A DNA stretch of 64,000 nucleotides from an uncultured Ignavibacteria bacterium (GCA_937974175.1 CALJIG010000054.1:1-64000), one strand, 5' to 3'; positions 33,791 through 42,920 are shown, numbered from the stretch's first letter. The notes: a model not told the origin generated them from the sequence alone. Translations and numbers: made by a program.

Positions 33791-33973
33791 TTAATTTTTA
33801 GATAAAGGTTTTATCTGCCCTTTCATTTCTGCATGCGTTTTAAGATAAAGCTTGCAGGCCGCAGCAATTGCTTCCTCAGAGTCTGATTTTAATAGTCCCT
33901 GAATTTTTAAAATTTTTTTATGCGTTTTAGGGTACAGCCTGTATCCCCTTGCAATTTTTACTTGTCGTTTCAT
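33791..33973 (-). CDS. Ribbon-helix-helix protein (60 residues)
   Basis: The sequence ARGYRLYPKTHKKILKIQG, followed by SDSEEAIAAACKLYLK, fits the ribbon-helix-helix pattern: a short strand (about 4-13), helix A (about 14-26), a turn, and helix B (about 31-44). Very basic overall. Fifteen bases upstream of its ATG start three GTGCAC boxes at 12-base spacing, the sort of tandem operator such repressors bind, so autoregulation is a good guess. It lies 47 bases upstream of the SUMF1-like gene on the same strand and could regulate that unit. No toxin partner is adjacent. Confidence 0.6.
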   Translation of the reverse strand: MKRQVKIARGYRLYPKTHKKILKIQGLLKSDSEEAIAAACKLYLKTHAEMKGQIKPLSKN

Positions 33974-33987
33974 TTGTGAGCTTTCTT

Positions 33988-34023
33988 TTTTTCGTGCACA
34001 TTCAGGTGCACTTTTTCGTGCAC
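33988..34023. promoter_or_regulatory. Tandem GTGCAC operator-like array
   Basis: GTGCAC palindromes at 33994-33999, 34006-34011 and 34018-34023, that is exactly 12 bases apart; the first and third lie in identical 12-mers TTTTTCGTGCAC. Located between the divergent ribbon-helix-helix gene and the 496-residue protein gene. Confidence 0.65.
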
Positions 34024-34179
34024 GGAATAAAATTAAGATTAATACCTTTTTTCTCCAAAGACACTTTTTTTTGTTCTTAATAATGTTTTTTAAATTAAAA
34101 CTGGATTTCCTGTTTATTTTAAAAGAATTTCTTTACTTTTTTACGCAGTTTTTTTAATAAATAATTTTTAACATCGGAA

Positions 34180-35670
34180 ATGGAATTAAAAGGACGAGGA
34201 ATAGAAGTATTAAAATCGTTTTCTAAAATTGAAATGAAGGAGTTTGGAAAATTCCTTGACTCATCTTATCATAATACAAACGGCCGTCTCTCAGAATTTT
34301 TTAATGCTCTCAGGAATTATTATCCGGATTTCAATCAAAACGATTTTACAGATGAGACTCTCTATAGTCTCGTATTCGGAAAGTCGAAGTACAATTACCA
34401 GGTTTTAAAGAATCTGATGTCTCAGCTTTACAAAAAAGAAAATGAATTCCTTGTTCTGCAGGCGTTGGCGAATGATAAGAATGGTCAAAAAATTTATTTA
34501 TTAAATGAGCTCAGCTTCAGAAAAGTTGACAGCGCTTTCTGGCATGAGCTTGATAAAGCAAAAAAAGAAAATAGCTCCGGGAAGACTATCTCTGAATCAT
34601 ATTTTTTATATAGCTGGAAACTGGCCTCAAGCGAATCAAGTTATCTGATAAACAGAGGAGAGCAGGAGAAGACAGGAAAGCTGTTAAACGAAATGTGTGA
34701 GAACGCAATTGTTAATTTCTTTTCTTCCATCTGGGTAAATACCTATTCAACACTTGTATTTAACGAGTTCAATTATAATTTATCGGAAATCGGGAAACTG
34801 GCAGAAACTTTTTTAGACAGCTTCGATTTTGAAAAGGTGGCAGCTGTCTTAGATAAAAATTACGATGGCTCACATTATTTAAGACATAATTTACAATTTA
34901 TTAAATTGTGTCACGGGCGTTTTAAAAATATTGGCAGCACAGCTTTAGATATGAAAAAAGATCTTATGAATAACATTGGCAAATATAATGAGCTTCTAAA
35001 ATTTCAGATGTCAGAGAACATAAGTTCTTTGTTTGCAGCCGAGATTAATTCCGGCAAGCTGGATAATATAAATGAATATGCAGAGCTGATAAAGTATAAG
35101 CAGGAAAACAAACTGCTTTTTGGAAGTAAACAGAAATATTTGAATCCGCTTGCATTCATGGGCGACCTGACTATAATAATACTCAGCAAAAATTTTGAAT
35201 ATGCAAAAGAGTTCATCTGCAAGTGTGAAGATTTACTGGCTCCGGCGGATAGAAAAGATCTTATTAAGCTCGCATACTCACGGTATCATATGAGTATAGG
35301 TGAATATGAAAAGGTAATAGATCTGCTTGCATCCATCACCACACCTTATTTTGTTGAAAAGTATTATGTTAAAGGATCACTCATAAAATGTTTTTACGAG
35401 CTTAAAGATTACGAACAGGTGTTTTCAATAATTGAAAGCTATAGAAAATTCCTGCACAGAAATAAAAATATCTCTAAAACACATAAAGAACATAACTTAG
35501 CATATTTAAGTTATCACGAAAAAATTACTAAGTTGAAAATAAAAAAAGATACAGGAGAGAAAATAGATAAGTTTCATCTTGAGAGTTTGCATCATGAAAT
35601 AAAATCTGCACCCAGAGTTAACTCCAGAGTCTACCTTCTTGAAAAAGTTGATGAAATCAGCGCAATATGA
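34180..35670 (+). CDS. Large helical protein of unknown function
   Basis: A 496-residue, nearly all-helical cytoplasmic protein with no signal peptide. Lysine-, glutamate- and leucine-rich, with a clear N-terminal domain (FSKIEMKEFGKFLDSSYHNT, then a LSEFFNALRNYYPDF and YSLVFGK block) and helix pairs resembling TPR/HEAT-type repeats towards the C-terminus. Proteins of this type occur in the Bacteroidota/Ignavibacteria without known function. Divergent from the ribbon-helix-helix gene, so it may share its operator. Confidence 0.65.
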   Translation: MELKGRGIEVLKSFSKIEMKEFGKFLDSSYHNTNGRLSEFFNALRNYYPDFNQNDFTDETLYSLVFGKSKYNYQVLKNLMSQLYKKENEFLVLQALANDKNGQKIYLLNELSFRKVDSAFWHELDKAKKENSSGKTISESYFLYSWKLASSESSYLINRGEQEKTGKLLNEMCENAIVNFFSSIWVNTYSTLVFNEFNYNLSEIGKLAETFLDSFDFEKVAAVLDKNYDGSHYLRHNLQFIKLCHGRFKNIGSTALDMKKDLMNNIGKYNELLKFQMSENISSLFAAEINSGKLDNINEYAELIKYKQENKLLFGSKQKYLNPLAFMGDLTIIILSKNFEYAKEFICKCEDLLAPADRKDLIKLAYSRYHMSIGEYEKVIDLLASITTPYFVEKYYVKGSLIKCFYELKDYEQVFSIIESYRKFLHRNKNISKTHKEHNLAYLSYHEKITKLKIKKDTGEKIDKFHLESLHHEIKSAPRVNSRVYLLEKVDEISAI

Positions 35671-35758
35671 AAAGCCGAACCTCTTCCAGCCATCATTAGT
35701 CTCCATGACCAACACCAACAAGGAGATGAAAAATAAAAAACTGATGAGAAAAACTCAG

Positions 35759-35813
35759 CATCGACAGAAATATCGTTTCACAATCAAGGTGCGGGATAAT
35801 TATGGTATTGAGG
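35759..35813. repeat. 55-bp dispersed repeat, copy 2
   Basis: Second copy of the AGAAATATCG repeat, again directly followed by a terminator hairpin. Just upstream (about 35700-35745) is a partial copy of the CCAACAAC/AAGGA-ATGAAAA sequence seen at 42818-42920. Confidence 0.72.
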
Positions 35814-35819
35814 GGAAAA

Positions 35820-35851
35820 AAAGCCCGAATCTACTATCAGAAACGGGCTTT
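35820..35851. terminator. Intrinsic terminator between convergent genes
   Basis: AAAGCCCG / CGGGCTTT stem (8 bp) with eight A on its left side, giving a long U-run for the minus-strand T9SS gene at 35879; the plus-strand exit has a weaker T-rich stretch. Confidence 0.85.
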
Positions 35852-35878
35852 ATCCTTTTATTAAAACAAATTACGAAA

Positions 35879-37480
35879 CTACTTTACTACTACCATTCTT
35901 TTTATATCTGAAAATTTGTCCGAAGTAAGTTTATAAAAATATGTGCCGCTTGATAAATTTTTTGCATCAAACGTTACTGAATAATATCCGGCACTTTTCA
36001 TTTCATTTACAAGACTTGCTGCTTCTTTCCCTGTTAAATCATAAACTTTCAATGAAACAAAACTGTTAACCGCTATGCTATAATTAATAGTTGAAACTGG
36101 ATTGAATGGATTTGGATAGTTCTGCATCAAAGCAAATTCATTAGGAACACCTATTATAACTTCATTCTGCAAAGTGTAGTATTTATAATTACCGTTATAA
36201 TCAATTTGCTTTATTCTGTAGCTGTAATTTCCTGTTGATAGATTGTTATCCGAGAAAGAATAATTCTGTGAATTATTTGTTGTTCCTTTTCCATTTACAA
36301 ATCCGACACTCTTCCATTCAGTTGATGCTGAACTTCTTTCAACTTCAAAGCCTTTGTTATTCTCTTCCTGTACAGTACTCCAGTTTAATATTACATTCTG
36401 TTTATTAACAGATGAAGTAAATGAAGAAAGCTCAACAGGTACTACACTGTTAGGTGTGAAAGATATGCCTCTGAAAACTGTATTTACACCGGCAGTTGCA
36501 ACGGTTGTAAATGTTGATGCCATTCCTGCATCTTCAGTAACTGCAATTGAATTAGCCGCTGAAACATTAGTTGTTACTATCAATGTCGGATTTGCAGTTA
36601 ACCAGTTTACAGTAAGTGATCTGGGACCACTTGTTCCCAAGCCGGCTATATGCGTATAAGCCAAAGACCATGTGCCGCCTGATAAAGTCCACTTTTGTAC
36701 TCCACCGCCCGATGCAACTGCTCTGTCATCACAAATATACAAAACATCTCCTGCGGGGCTTAAAGCATAAGTGTATGCGCTCGGTCCGGATACCGATGGA
36801 AGTCCGGTTAAAACAGTTGTTGTCTGTCCGTTTGTTGATGGAATTCCTGTGCCAACAGTATAAACAGAAAAGTAAGGGTTTGAACTGCTTACCCCGTATA
36901 ACTGACCGTTGAATATATTTAAAGAACGAATATTTGTCGGTGCTGTATTTAACTGTGTTGTTGTGCTTGAACCCAGCGTTACATATCTAACTCCGCTGTT
37001 TCCACCGCCTGTCCAAAATGCTGTTCCGTCAACTGAAGTTCCTGTTCTAATATTGTTTGCAGAAAATGCATCAGTAATACCTGTAGTTGTATTTATTACA
37101 CCTGAGGCATCTACCCTTGCTACTACTCTTGGATTTGCGACTGAAGTAGTGCTAGCAATGGATGCTACTCCCGGTGCTGCATTATAACCGGTTAAAATTA
37201 AATACTGAAGATTGGTAGATAAAGTAATCTGACCTTCAGAGGTTGCGGTGCCGCTGTTTGTAAAAGCAAAATCAAGGCCGCCTACTGAAGTTGGCATCGC
37301 AATTGTCTGCACTAAAACACCTGCTGTAGTATATTCATCTAAAAATACCGCTGTAGATGCGTTGCTTAGTGCTCCGACTCCGGCTCCTATTCTGACCACT
37401 ACTATATTATTTGGGGTAAATGCCGCAGAAAATAAATTTACGGAACTAAAAAGTAAAACGAGTAAAAGAATTTTTTTCAT
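35879..37480 (-). CDS. T9SS-secreted beta-rich surface protein
   Basis: A 533-residue protein with a signal peptide (1-18), a large domain rich in Thr, Ser, Gly and Val (about 20-350) that looks like a beta-propeller or beta-solenoid (repeated xSTNLQYLILTGYN-like strands), an FN3-like segment with LNWSTVQEENNKGFEVERS, and a C-terminal sorting domain with QNYPNPFNPVST ending in KRMVVVK. Type IX export and surface attachment are expected; ligand unknown. Confidence 0.85.
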   Translation of the reverse strand: MKKILLLVLLFSSVNLFSAAFTPNNIVVVRIGAGVGALSNASTAVFLDEYTTAGVLVQTIAMPTSVGGLDFAFTNSGTATSEGQITLSTNLQYLILTGYNAAPGVASIASTTSVANPRVVARVDASGVINTTTGITDAFSANNIRTGTSVDGTAFWTGGGNSGVRYVTLGSSTTTQLNTAPTNIRSLNIFNGQLYGVSSSNPYFSVYTVGTGIPSTNGQTTTVLTGLPSVSGPSAYTYALSPAGDVLYICDDRAVASGGGVQKWTLSGGTWSLAYTHIAGLGTSGPRSLTVNWLTANPTLIVTTNVSAANSIAVTEDAGMASTFTTVATAGVNTVFRGISFTPNSVVPVELSSFTSSVNKQNVILNWSTVQEENNKGFEVERSSASTEWKSVGFVNGKGTTNNSQNYSFSDNNLSTGNYSYRIKQIDYNGNYKYYTLQNEVIIGVPNEFALMQNYPNPFNPVSTINYSIAVNSFVSLKVYDLTGKEAASLVNEMKSAGYYSVTFDAKNLSSGTYFYKLTSDKFSDIKRMVVVK

Positions 37481-37503
37481 AATTTTTAGTTTTTTTTAAC
37501 TCG

Positions 37504-37602
37504 TCAGGGCTTGTTGAATGAATAATAAATCAAAAATATTATCCCTGCGATAAATAGAGTTACAACTTTTAATAAATATACATTGATTCTTGGGGTTACC
37601 AT
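37504..37602 (-). CDS. Possible 32-residue membrane peptide
   Basis: A short ATG-TGA frame giving a basic N-terminus (MVTPRINVYLLK) and one membrane helix (VVTLFIAGIIFLIYYS). It lies upstream of the T9SS gene on the same strand. No homologue is recognised, so this is a tentative call; the rest of the 332-base gap is AT-rich and has no other frame. Confidence 0.35.
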   Translation of the reverse strand: MVTPRINVYLLKVVTLFIAGIIFLIYYSFNKP

Positions 37603-37812
37603 TATATATTTTTTAATTTTTTTAATGGTTCAATATTGTTCTTACCAGTAAGGTGAAAGTAAATATTATGTTAAATCATTATTAAATTATTTTTTTACTG
37701 CTGCACAGTAATGATCTTAAGATTTACTTTCATTTCATAATCCCATGTTTACTTTTTGATAACAATCATATCTCATCTTTGACCATTAATTTAAAAATTA
37801 AGGAGACTTCTG

Positions 37813-40023
37813 TTGCGTAAACTCAACATTTTCAAAATTGCACTCTTTTTATTAGTTCTTGTTACTGTTAGAAATTCTTATTCACAAGCTTTAGTTGTGA
37901 ATGAATACTTTAACGGATTCAGTCAAAAAACCGACTGGATTGAAATCCTCGTAGTTCAGAACAATCTCGATTTAAGAAATTATCAGATTCGTGATTTCAG
38001 CGCTACAGGAAATCCGCAATCACCCATGACTTTCTCAAACAATCCTTACTGGGCAAACATAAAATCCGGTACGCTGATTGTCATTACCGGCGATTCATCT
38101 GTCTTTACTCAGGATACTGCTAAATGGGATTTTAACATTCTTCTAAAAAAATCTTCTGATACTACTTACCTGAAAGGAACTCAGTTTAATATTGCTGTTG
38201 CTTCCGATGCTATTCAAATCAGAAACAATGGCGATACGACTCACGTCCACGCACTAATACACGGAGCAGGAAATATAAATTCAACGCAAAATCCAAGAGG
38301 CTACTGGCCAAACTCCTTATCCGGCGGCGCAAGTTTAGTTCCACAGGGCGGCTCTTTATTTTTTACAAAGCCGACTGCTATGACTATCACAGATTTTAAT
38401 GCTAACAATGTAAACCTTAACATAGATACTACAACCGGCGGAACACCCGGCCAGCCAAATGATCAGGATGGGAACCTAAAATATATTCTTTCACTAAGAT
38501 TCGGCTCTGCATATAATTCTTCCGTTACTGCGCTTAGAAATTACAGATATAAAACACCGGGCATTATCGGTACTTATCTGGGGCAGACTATCAGAGAGGG
38601 CTCTATGGGTTCCGGAATTTACAAAGTTCCGGGCACTGCAAATGAATTCTGGATGCTCACAGATAGAGGTCCGAACATCGATGCCGATTCGCTTAACGGC
38701 AATCTTGTCACAAAAGTATTTCCTTTCCCATGGTATGCTCCAAAAGTTTTCAGAATGAGAGCAGAAGGCGATTCATTAAGATTTATCGATACTCTAGTTA
38801 TAAGAAAACCTGATGGCAGCCGCGCCACAGGTATTCCGCTTCCAACATCACTCGGCGGCTCTGAAATTGCATGGCTGAATAATTCCGGCACTGTTATTCC
38901 TCCCGATCAGTATGGAATCGATTGCGAAGGCTTCGTCCCAAATGCAAACTTAACTTCATATTGGATAGCTGAAGAATACAGCCCTTCACTATGGAATATC
39001 AATGCAGCAACAGGTAACCTTATCAACAGATACTTACCGTTCCCTGCATCGACTAATAATATTACTATCGATACAATTGTAAAATACAAAAGACCTAACA
39101 GAGGTTTCGAAGGTGCTGCAAGAACACCTAACGGAAAAATTTACGCCGTTGTGCAGTCAGGCTTATACAACCCGAATTCAACTGTAGGTAATGCAACACG
39201 ACTTCACAGAATTCTTGAGCTTGATCCTGTAACCAATATCAGCAAAACATATATCTATGTGCATAGCGCGCCGACTTCAAATATCAGAGATAGAGATTAC
39301 AAGCTTGCAGAATTAGTTGCGCTGAACAACACTGACTTCATGCTTATAGAGCAGGGCTTCAGAAATAATGAGTTCACAAATAAAATTTTCAGAATAAGCT
39401 TGCAAGGCGCAACGCCTGTTACTTCCGAGCTTGTCGGCGGAAGAAGAATTGAACAAATCCCCTATGACAGCTTAACTGCTATTACAGGAATTGTACCGGT
39501 TCAAAAAACTTTCTATCTTGATTTGAATGCAAATGGATGGGACTTAACTCTTGATAAACCTGAAGGGCTTACGATAATGAACGACAGCACATTTGCAGTA
39601 TCTGCCGATAATGATTTCGGTATCATTCCCAATGATAATCTGAATGGACAGTTTACTTTGCTCGAAAACAGAAAAACTCTTTTACAGATTTATAACGTTA
39701 CCGGACTTTTGAAAATCCCCGGGCTTACAGGTGTTACATCAGACCCGACTGTAGTTGTAAACAATTATGAGCTGTCACAAAATTATCCTAACCCGTTTAA
39801 TCCTTCAACAAAAATTTCTTTCAATCTACCGACAAGAGAGTTTGTGAAGTTGAAGGTTTATGATATCACAGGTAAGTTAGTTTCTACTTTAATTAACGAT
39901 GAGCTTTCTTCAGGAAGTCATTTTGTAGATTTCAATGGTGTTAACTTAAGCTCAGGAATATATTTCTATGCGCTCAATACACCTAACTTCTCCGAAACAA
40001 AAAAGATGGTCCTGGTAAAATAA
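37813..40023 (+). CDS. T9SS protein with lamin-tail and phytase-like esterase domains
   Basis: A 736-residue surface protein. The TTG start has a perfect AAGGAG ribosome-binding site 7 bases upstream. Order: signal peptide (1-25), lamin-tail-like domain (about 27-200, LVVNEYFNGFSQKTDWIEI, IRDFSATGNPQSP), then a large domain with GSGIYKVPGTANEFWMLTDRGPNID and RGFEGAARTPNGKIYAVVQ, the pattern of the esterase-like-activity-of-phytase family, and the C-terminal sorting domain QNYPNPFNPSTK ending in KKMVLVK. Likely an exported hydrolase, perhaps of phosphate esters; substrate not shown. Confidence 0.85.
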   Translation: MRKLNIFKIALFLLVLVTVRNSYSQALVVNEYFNGFSQKTDWIEILVVQNNLDLRNYQIRDFSATGNPQSPMTFSNNPYWANIKSGTLIVITGDSSVFTQDTAKWDFNILLKKSSDTTYLKGTQFNIAVASDAIQIRNNGDTTHVHALIHGAGNINSTQNPRGYWPNSLSGGASLVPQGGSLFFTKPTAMTITDFNANNVNLNIDTTTGGTPGQPNDQDGNLKYILSLRFGSAYNSSVTALRNYRYKTPGIIGTYLGQTIREGSMGSGIYKVPGTANEFWMLTDRGPNIDADSLNGNLVTKVFPFPWYAPKVFRMRAEGDSLRFIDTLVIRKPDGSRATGIPLPTSLGGSEIAWLNNSGTVIPPDQYGIDCEGFVPNANLTSYWIAEEYSPSLWNINAATGNLINRYLPFPASTNNITIDTIVKYKRPNRGFEGAARTPNGKIYAVVQSGLYNPNSTVGNATRLHRILELDPVTNISKTYIYVHSAPTSNIRDRDYKLAELVALNNTDFMLIEQGFRNNEFTNKIFRISLQGATPVTSELVGGRRIEQIPYDSLTAITGIVPVQKTFYLDLNANGWDLTLDKPEGLTIMNDSTFAVSADNDFGIIPNDNLNGQFTLLENRKTLLQIYNVTGLLKIPGLTGVTSDPTVVVNNYELSQNYPNPFNPSTKISFNLPTREFVKLKVYDITGKLVSTLINDELSSGSHFVDFNGVNLSSGIYFYALNTPNFSETKKMVLVK

Positions 40024-40049
40024 TTGTACTTCATTTCCTCTTTCCGCAA

Positions 40050-40080
40050 AAGCCTGTCAGTTGGTTTAGCTGACAGGCTT
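40050..40080 (+). terminator. Intrinsic terminator
   Basis: Perfect 11-bp stem AAGCCTGTCAG / CTGACAGGCTT with a 9-base loop, followed by TTCTTGTTT. Ends the phytase-like gene. Confidence 0.9.
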
Positions 40081-40121
40081 TCTTGTTTAGTATACTTGGG
40101 CAAGATATTCCATCCCACCAA

Positions 40122-40177
40122 CATCGGCAGAAATATCGTCTTCACAATTAAGGTCTCGTTTCAGTTATCGTATTAGA
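40122..40177. repeat. 55-bp dispersed repeat, copy 3
   Basis: Third copy, close to copy 1 over its first 30 bases. Here it follows the terminator instead of preceding it. The remaining 400 bases up to the next gene are AT-rich. Confidence 0.72.
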
Positions 40178-40396
40178 AATACTGTCATTTTTCATTTGTC
40201 CGAAAACCCCAATTTTATAATTATTTAAGGGGTTTAATTTATGGTAAGTATAATTTTATCTTAAAAAAAACCATTATAATCAATATTTTAATTAAAGATA
40301 AATACTTTAATCAAAGTCAATGCAATAATATTTAATTGCATTTAACTAAAACTTCAATTAATTTTAACTAATATTTGTCACTTTTAACAAATAAAA

Positions 40397-40427
40397 AACC
40401 CGGAATCACGACCAAGCTATCCGGGTT
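40397..40427. terminator. Isolated hairpin with terminator shape
   Basis: AACCCGGA / TCCGGGTT stem (8 bp), loop 15, with six A to its left. No minus-strand gene ends here, so its function is unclear; it may insulate the following cassette. Confidence 0.5.
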
Positions 40428-40569
40428 AAACTAGGTTTTTGAGAAATTAATGTAGTAAAAAATGGAGCCACATTATAAAACCATTTGTCGGCTTTTTATT
40501 TCTCATACAAAGTTAAACAGCTCGGATTTTTTTGTCAAGATATATTTTAAAAATAAAAGTAGAATAAAA

Positions 40570-40899
40570 ATGGAATTAGAAATTACAAAGATAAATGGTA
40601 AAGGAAATGCAAAAGAGGAATATGTAATACTAAAGGCAAATCAGAAGACAAATTTAAGAAATTTTATACTTTTGGATAACTCGTATAAGTATGAAACGCT
40701 TTCAAATATATTTAGACATGCTTATTGGTTTCCCAGTATAGATGTTTCTGCAGGAGATACTGTGTGGCTGTATACAGGAACTGGCACTGACACAAAAGAT
40801 ATACTACATTGGGGATCTGACCATGCAATTTGGAATGATAGTGGAGATAAAGCCACATTACTTAAAATTGAAGATTATCAAAACTATAGATACAAATAA
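40570..40899 (+). CDS. Lamin-tail-domain-like small protein
   Basis: A 109-residue protein resembling a single lamin-tail domain: EYVILKANQK, then the strand LRNFILLDN, and the end block GDTVWLYTGTGTDTKD with WGSDHAIWNDSGDKATLL, which is the typical LTD finish. It has no signal peptide when started at the ATG 40570, so it is probably intracellular, unlike most bacterial lamin-tail proteins; an upstream ATG at 40462 would add 36 residues without making a signal. First gene of a tight three-gene unit with a nuclease-like gene 10 bases downstream. Confidence 0.6.
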   Translation: MELEITKINGKGNAKEEYVILKANQKTNLRNFILLDNSYKYETLSNIFRHAYWFPSIDVSAGDTVWLYTGTGTDTKDILHWGSDHAIWNDSGDKATLLKIEDYQNYRYK

Positions 40900-40909
40900 A
40901 CCAATAATA

Positions 40910-42343
40910 ATGAACATCTCAAGAATTTTTAATTTAAATAAAACTCAATATGAGTTAGATTTTATTGATATTGATACACAAAAGGATATACCCTTATTCG
41001 TTGATCCTAAATTCTTAAGCATACGAAAAGACAAATTTTCATACGATGCTACTAAAACTATACAAAGTTTTTTTCAAAAAGTAATAGTTTTATTAAAAAA
41101 CAAAAGGATTGAAGAAGCAAAAGAACTTTTTGAACATTTAGGAGAGCCTAATTCTACTTGTTTAGGTTTATCAAAGGGAAATCCTAATGGAAAAGGTGTT
41201 GGCCTCAAAAATACCGCCAGCATTTTTGAAAATCTTTTAAAGAGTAAAGCTGTGGATACAGGTTTAATTAAGGATTTGGAGGACAATATATTATTTGTAG
41301 ATAACTTCGATAAAGATAGACTTTCAGATATGACGACTAACATTATAACGTTACATTTAATTGAATATACTGAGTCTCAATGTAACTTACTTGGAATACC
41401 TATGCAAGATGGAGTTCCGTCAGGCTATTATTGGAACAGTGAAACAGAAGAATGGGAAATAAATCACAGAAAAATGCTGGTTATTGACGGAAAAGTTATA
41501 TTATTGGTACCTAAAGGAATTGTTTCATTTTGTGATGACTATACTCCACAAAAATATTCCCAACATTTTGTTAAAAATTTTTATCAAAATGAACATTTAA
41601 AAATGAAATCTGCTTTAGTTAGGGAGCGAGCAAGTGGTAAAGAATATGTAACTAAAAAAGATGTGCAGCAAACTGATGGTGTGGATGGAACTAAAGAGTT
41701 CTTAAGAAAATTTTCTTTAGAACACCCTGAAATTTTGGAAAAGTTCAAAAAAAGTATTAAAACGAAATCCCTAGAAAATATACAACTCTCAAGTATTAAT
41801 ATTAGTGAGTTAGCTCAATTTCTTATTAGTCAGTTGCAGAAAATTCCTGTAGGTAACAAAGCTGCATCAGTTTATCATAAATTTATTCTAGGGATACTGG
41901 AAATATTATTTTATCCTTATTTAATATATCCAGCCAATGAAACCCCAATTAATGATGCAAGAAAAAGAATTGATATTACTTTTCATAATGCTGCGGATGA
42001 AGGAATCTTTCAAAGATTCCATACAATATATAAATTAAGATGTCCGTTCATTATGATTGAATGTAAAAATTATTCTGCCGATCCTAATAATCCAGAACTA
42101 GATCAATTAGCCGGAAGATTTTATAATGGTCGGGGTAAAGTAGGATTCTTACTATGTAGAAATGTTGGTAACATGAAACTACTTCTTCAGAAATGCTCTG
42201 ACTCATATAAAGAAGGAAGAGGATTAATAATTCCAATAACAGATGAAGATATATTAAACTTATTAAGCCATATCAATATTGATTATAAAGAATATTTTGA
42301 TTTTTACATATCCAAACGTGTTCAAGAGATAACTATTAATTAA
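40910..42343 (+). CDS. PD-(D/E)XK-like nuclease domain protein, unknown family
   Basis: A 477-residue cytoplasmic protein. The N-terminal two thirds I do not recognise (FVDPKFLSIRKDK, LFEHLGEPNSTCLGLSKGN, DNILFVDNFDKDRLSDMT). The C-terminal part has KRIDITFHNA near residue 352 and FIMIECKNYS near 380, an Asp...Glu-x-Lys arrangement as in PD-(D/E)XK nucleases and restriction endonucleases, followed by a conserved Gln/Leu helix (ELDQLAGRF). The ATG at 40910 is chosen because it sits 10 bases after the upstream gene; longer in-frame starts overlap that gene. AT-rich. A role in defence against foreign DNA is a reasonable guess but not shown. Confidence 0.6.
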   Translation: MNISRIFNLNKTQYELDFIDIDTQKDIPLFVDPKFLSIRKDKFSYDATKTIQSFFQKVIVLLKNKRIEEAKELFEHLGEPNSTCLGLSKGNPNGKGVGLKNTASIFENLLKSKAVDTGLIKDLEDNILFVDNFDKDRLSDMTTNIITLHLIEYTESQCNLLGIPMQDGVPSGYYWNSETEEWEINHRKMLVIDGKVILLVPKGIVSFCDDYTPQKYSQHFVKNFYQNEHLKMKSALVRERASGKEYVTKKDVQQTDGVDGTKEFLRKFSLEHPEILEKFKKSIKTKSLENIQLSSINISELAQFLISQLQKIPVGNKAASVYHKFILGILEILFYPYLIYPANETPINDARKRIDITFHNAADEGIFQRFHTIYKLRCPFIMIECKNYSADPNNPELDQLAGRFYNGRGKVGFLLCRNVGNMKLLLQKCSDSYKEGRGLIIPITDEDILNLLSHINIDYKEYFDFYISKRVQEITIN

Positions 42344-42357
42344 TTAGTTTAATTATA

Positions 42358-42780
42358 ATGAAAGAAAAAGAACTAAAACACATTGAAATTAGAATGGTTG
42401 GTATCATTGACACTGAAATTGAAGCGGCCGCAAAAGGAAAACTATTTACAATACCAATTAAGTTAAATTTATCTGCTCCTTCTAAATGGTCAGATATTTT
42501 TTTCAAGAATTGGAAAAACGACTCCCATAAGAACGCAACACAAAATTACATAATACCATCGGTACGTCATAATAAAATATTTTTGTTTGAAACAACCGTA
42601 GAAGAAATTGCTAAAAAATACAGACTCGCTCTAATGTCCACAGTAAAAAAAACAAATATAGAGTACAATTCATATGTAGACAATGAGCTTGCTAAAGCAG
42701 AGAGAATCAAACTTGAATTGGAAAAACAAAAAAAAATCATATTTAAACAAAGAAAAGCTGCAAAAGATGTAAAATTTTAG
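42358..42780 (+). CDS. Unknown protein with C-terminal coiled coil, third gene of cassette
   Basis: A 140-residue protein of mixed strand and helix, then a strongly charged Lys/Glu-rich helix (about 104-140, ELAKAERIKLELEKQKK) likely to be a coiled coil. No known domain. It begins 14 bases after the nuclease-like gene and seems to be its operon partner. Confidence 0.55.
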   Translation: MKEKELKHIEIRMVGIIDTEIEAAAKGKLFTIPIKLNLSAPSKWSDIFFKNWKNDSHKNATQNYIIPSVRHNKIFLFETTVEEIAKKYRLALMSTVKKTNIEYNSYVDNELAKAERIKLELEKQKKIIFKQRKAAKDVKF

Positions 42781-42817
42781 ATATTATCTATTAAATGATA
42801 AAATAAATACAAATTCA

Positions 42818-42920
42818 GCCGTTGTTGGTTCCTCGTCCCGCTTTAGCGGGATTCCTGACCAACAACCACAAGGATATGAAAATAAAATTTATAGTTGTTG
42901 GTGAAAACACCAACAACGGC
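42818..42920. repeat. Compound palindrome with TTGTTGG arms
   Basis: Outer arms GCCGTTGTTGGT and ACCAACAACGGC (perfect) at 42818-42829 and 42909-42920, inside which a second pair and a CCCGCTTTAGCGGG hairpin lie. A fragment similar to the AACCACAAGGATATGAAAAT part occurs near 35705. It lies in a 725-base gap without genes. Confidence 0.7.

Noticed and set aside
33791..33973. Ribbon-helix-helix gene as antitoxin of a toxin-antitoxin pair
   Set aside because: No toxin-like gene is adjacent; the neighbours are a SUMF1-like gene and a 496-residue protein.
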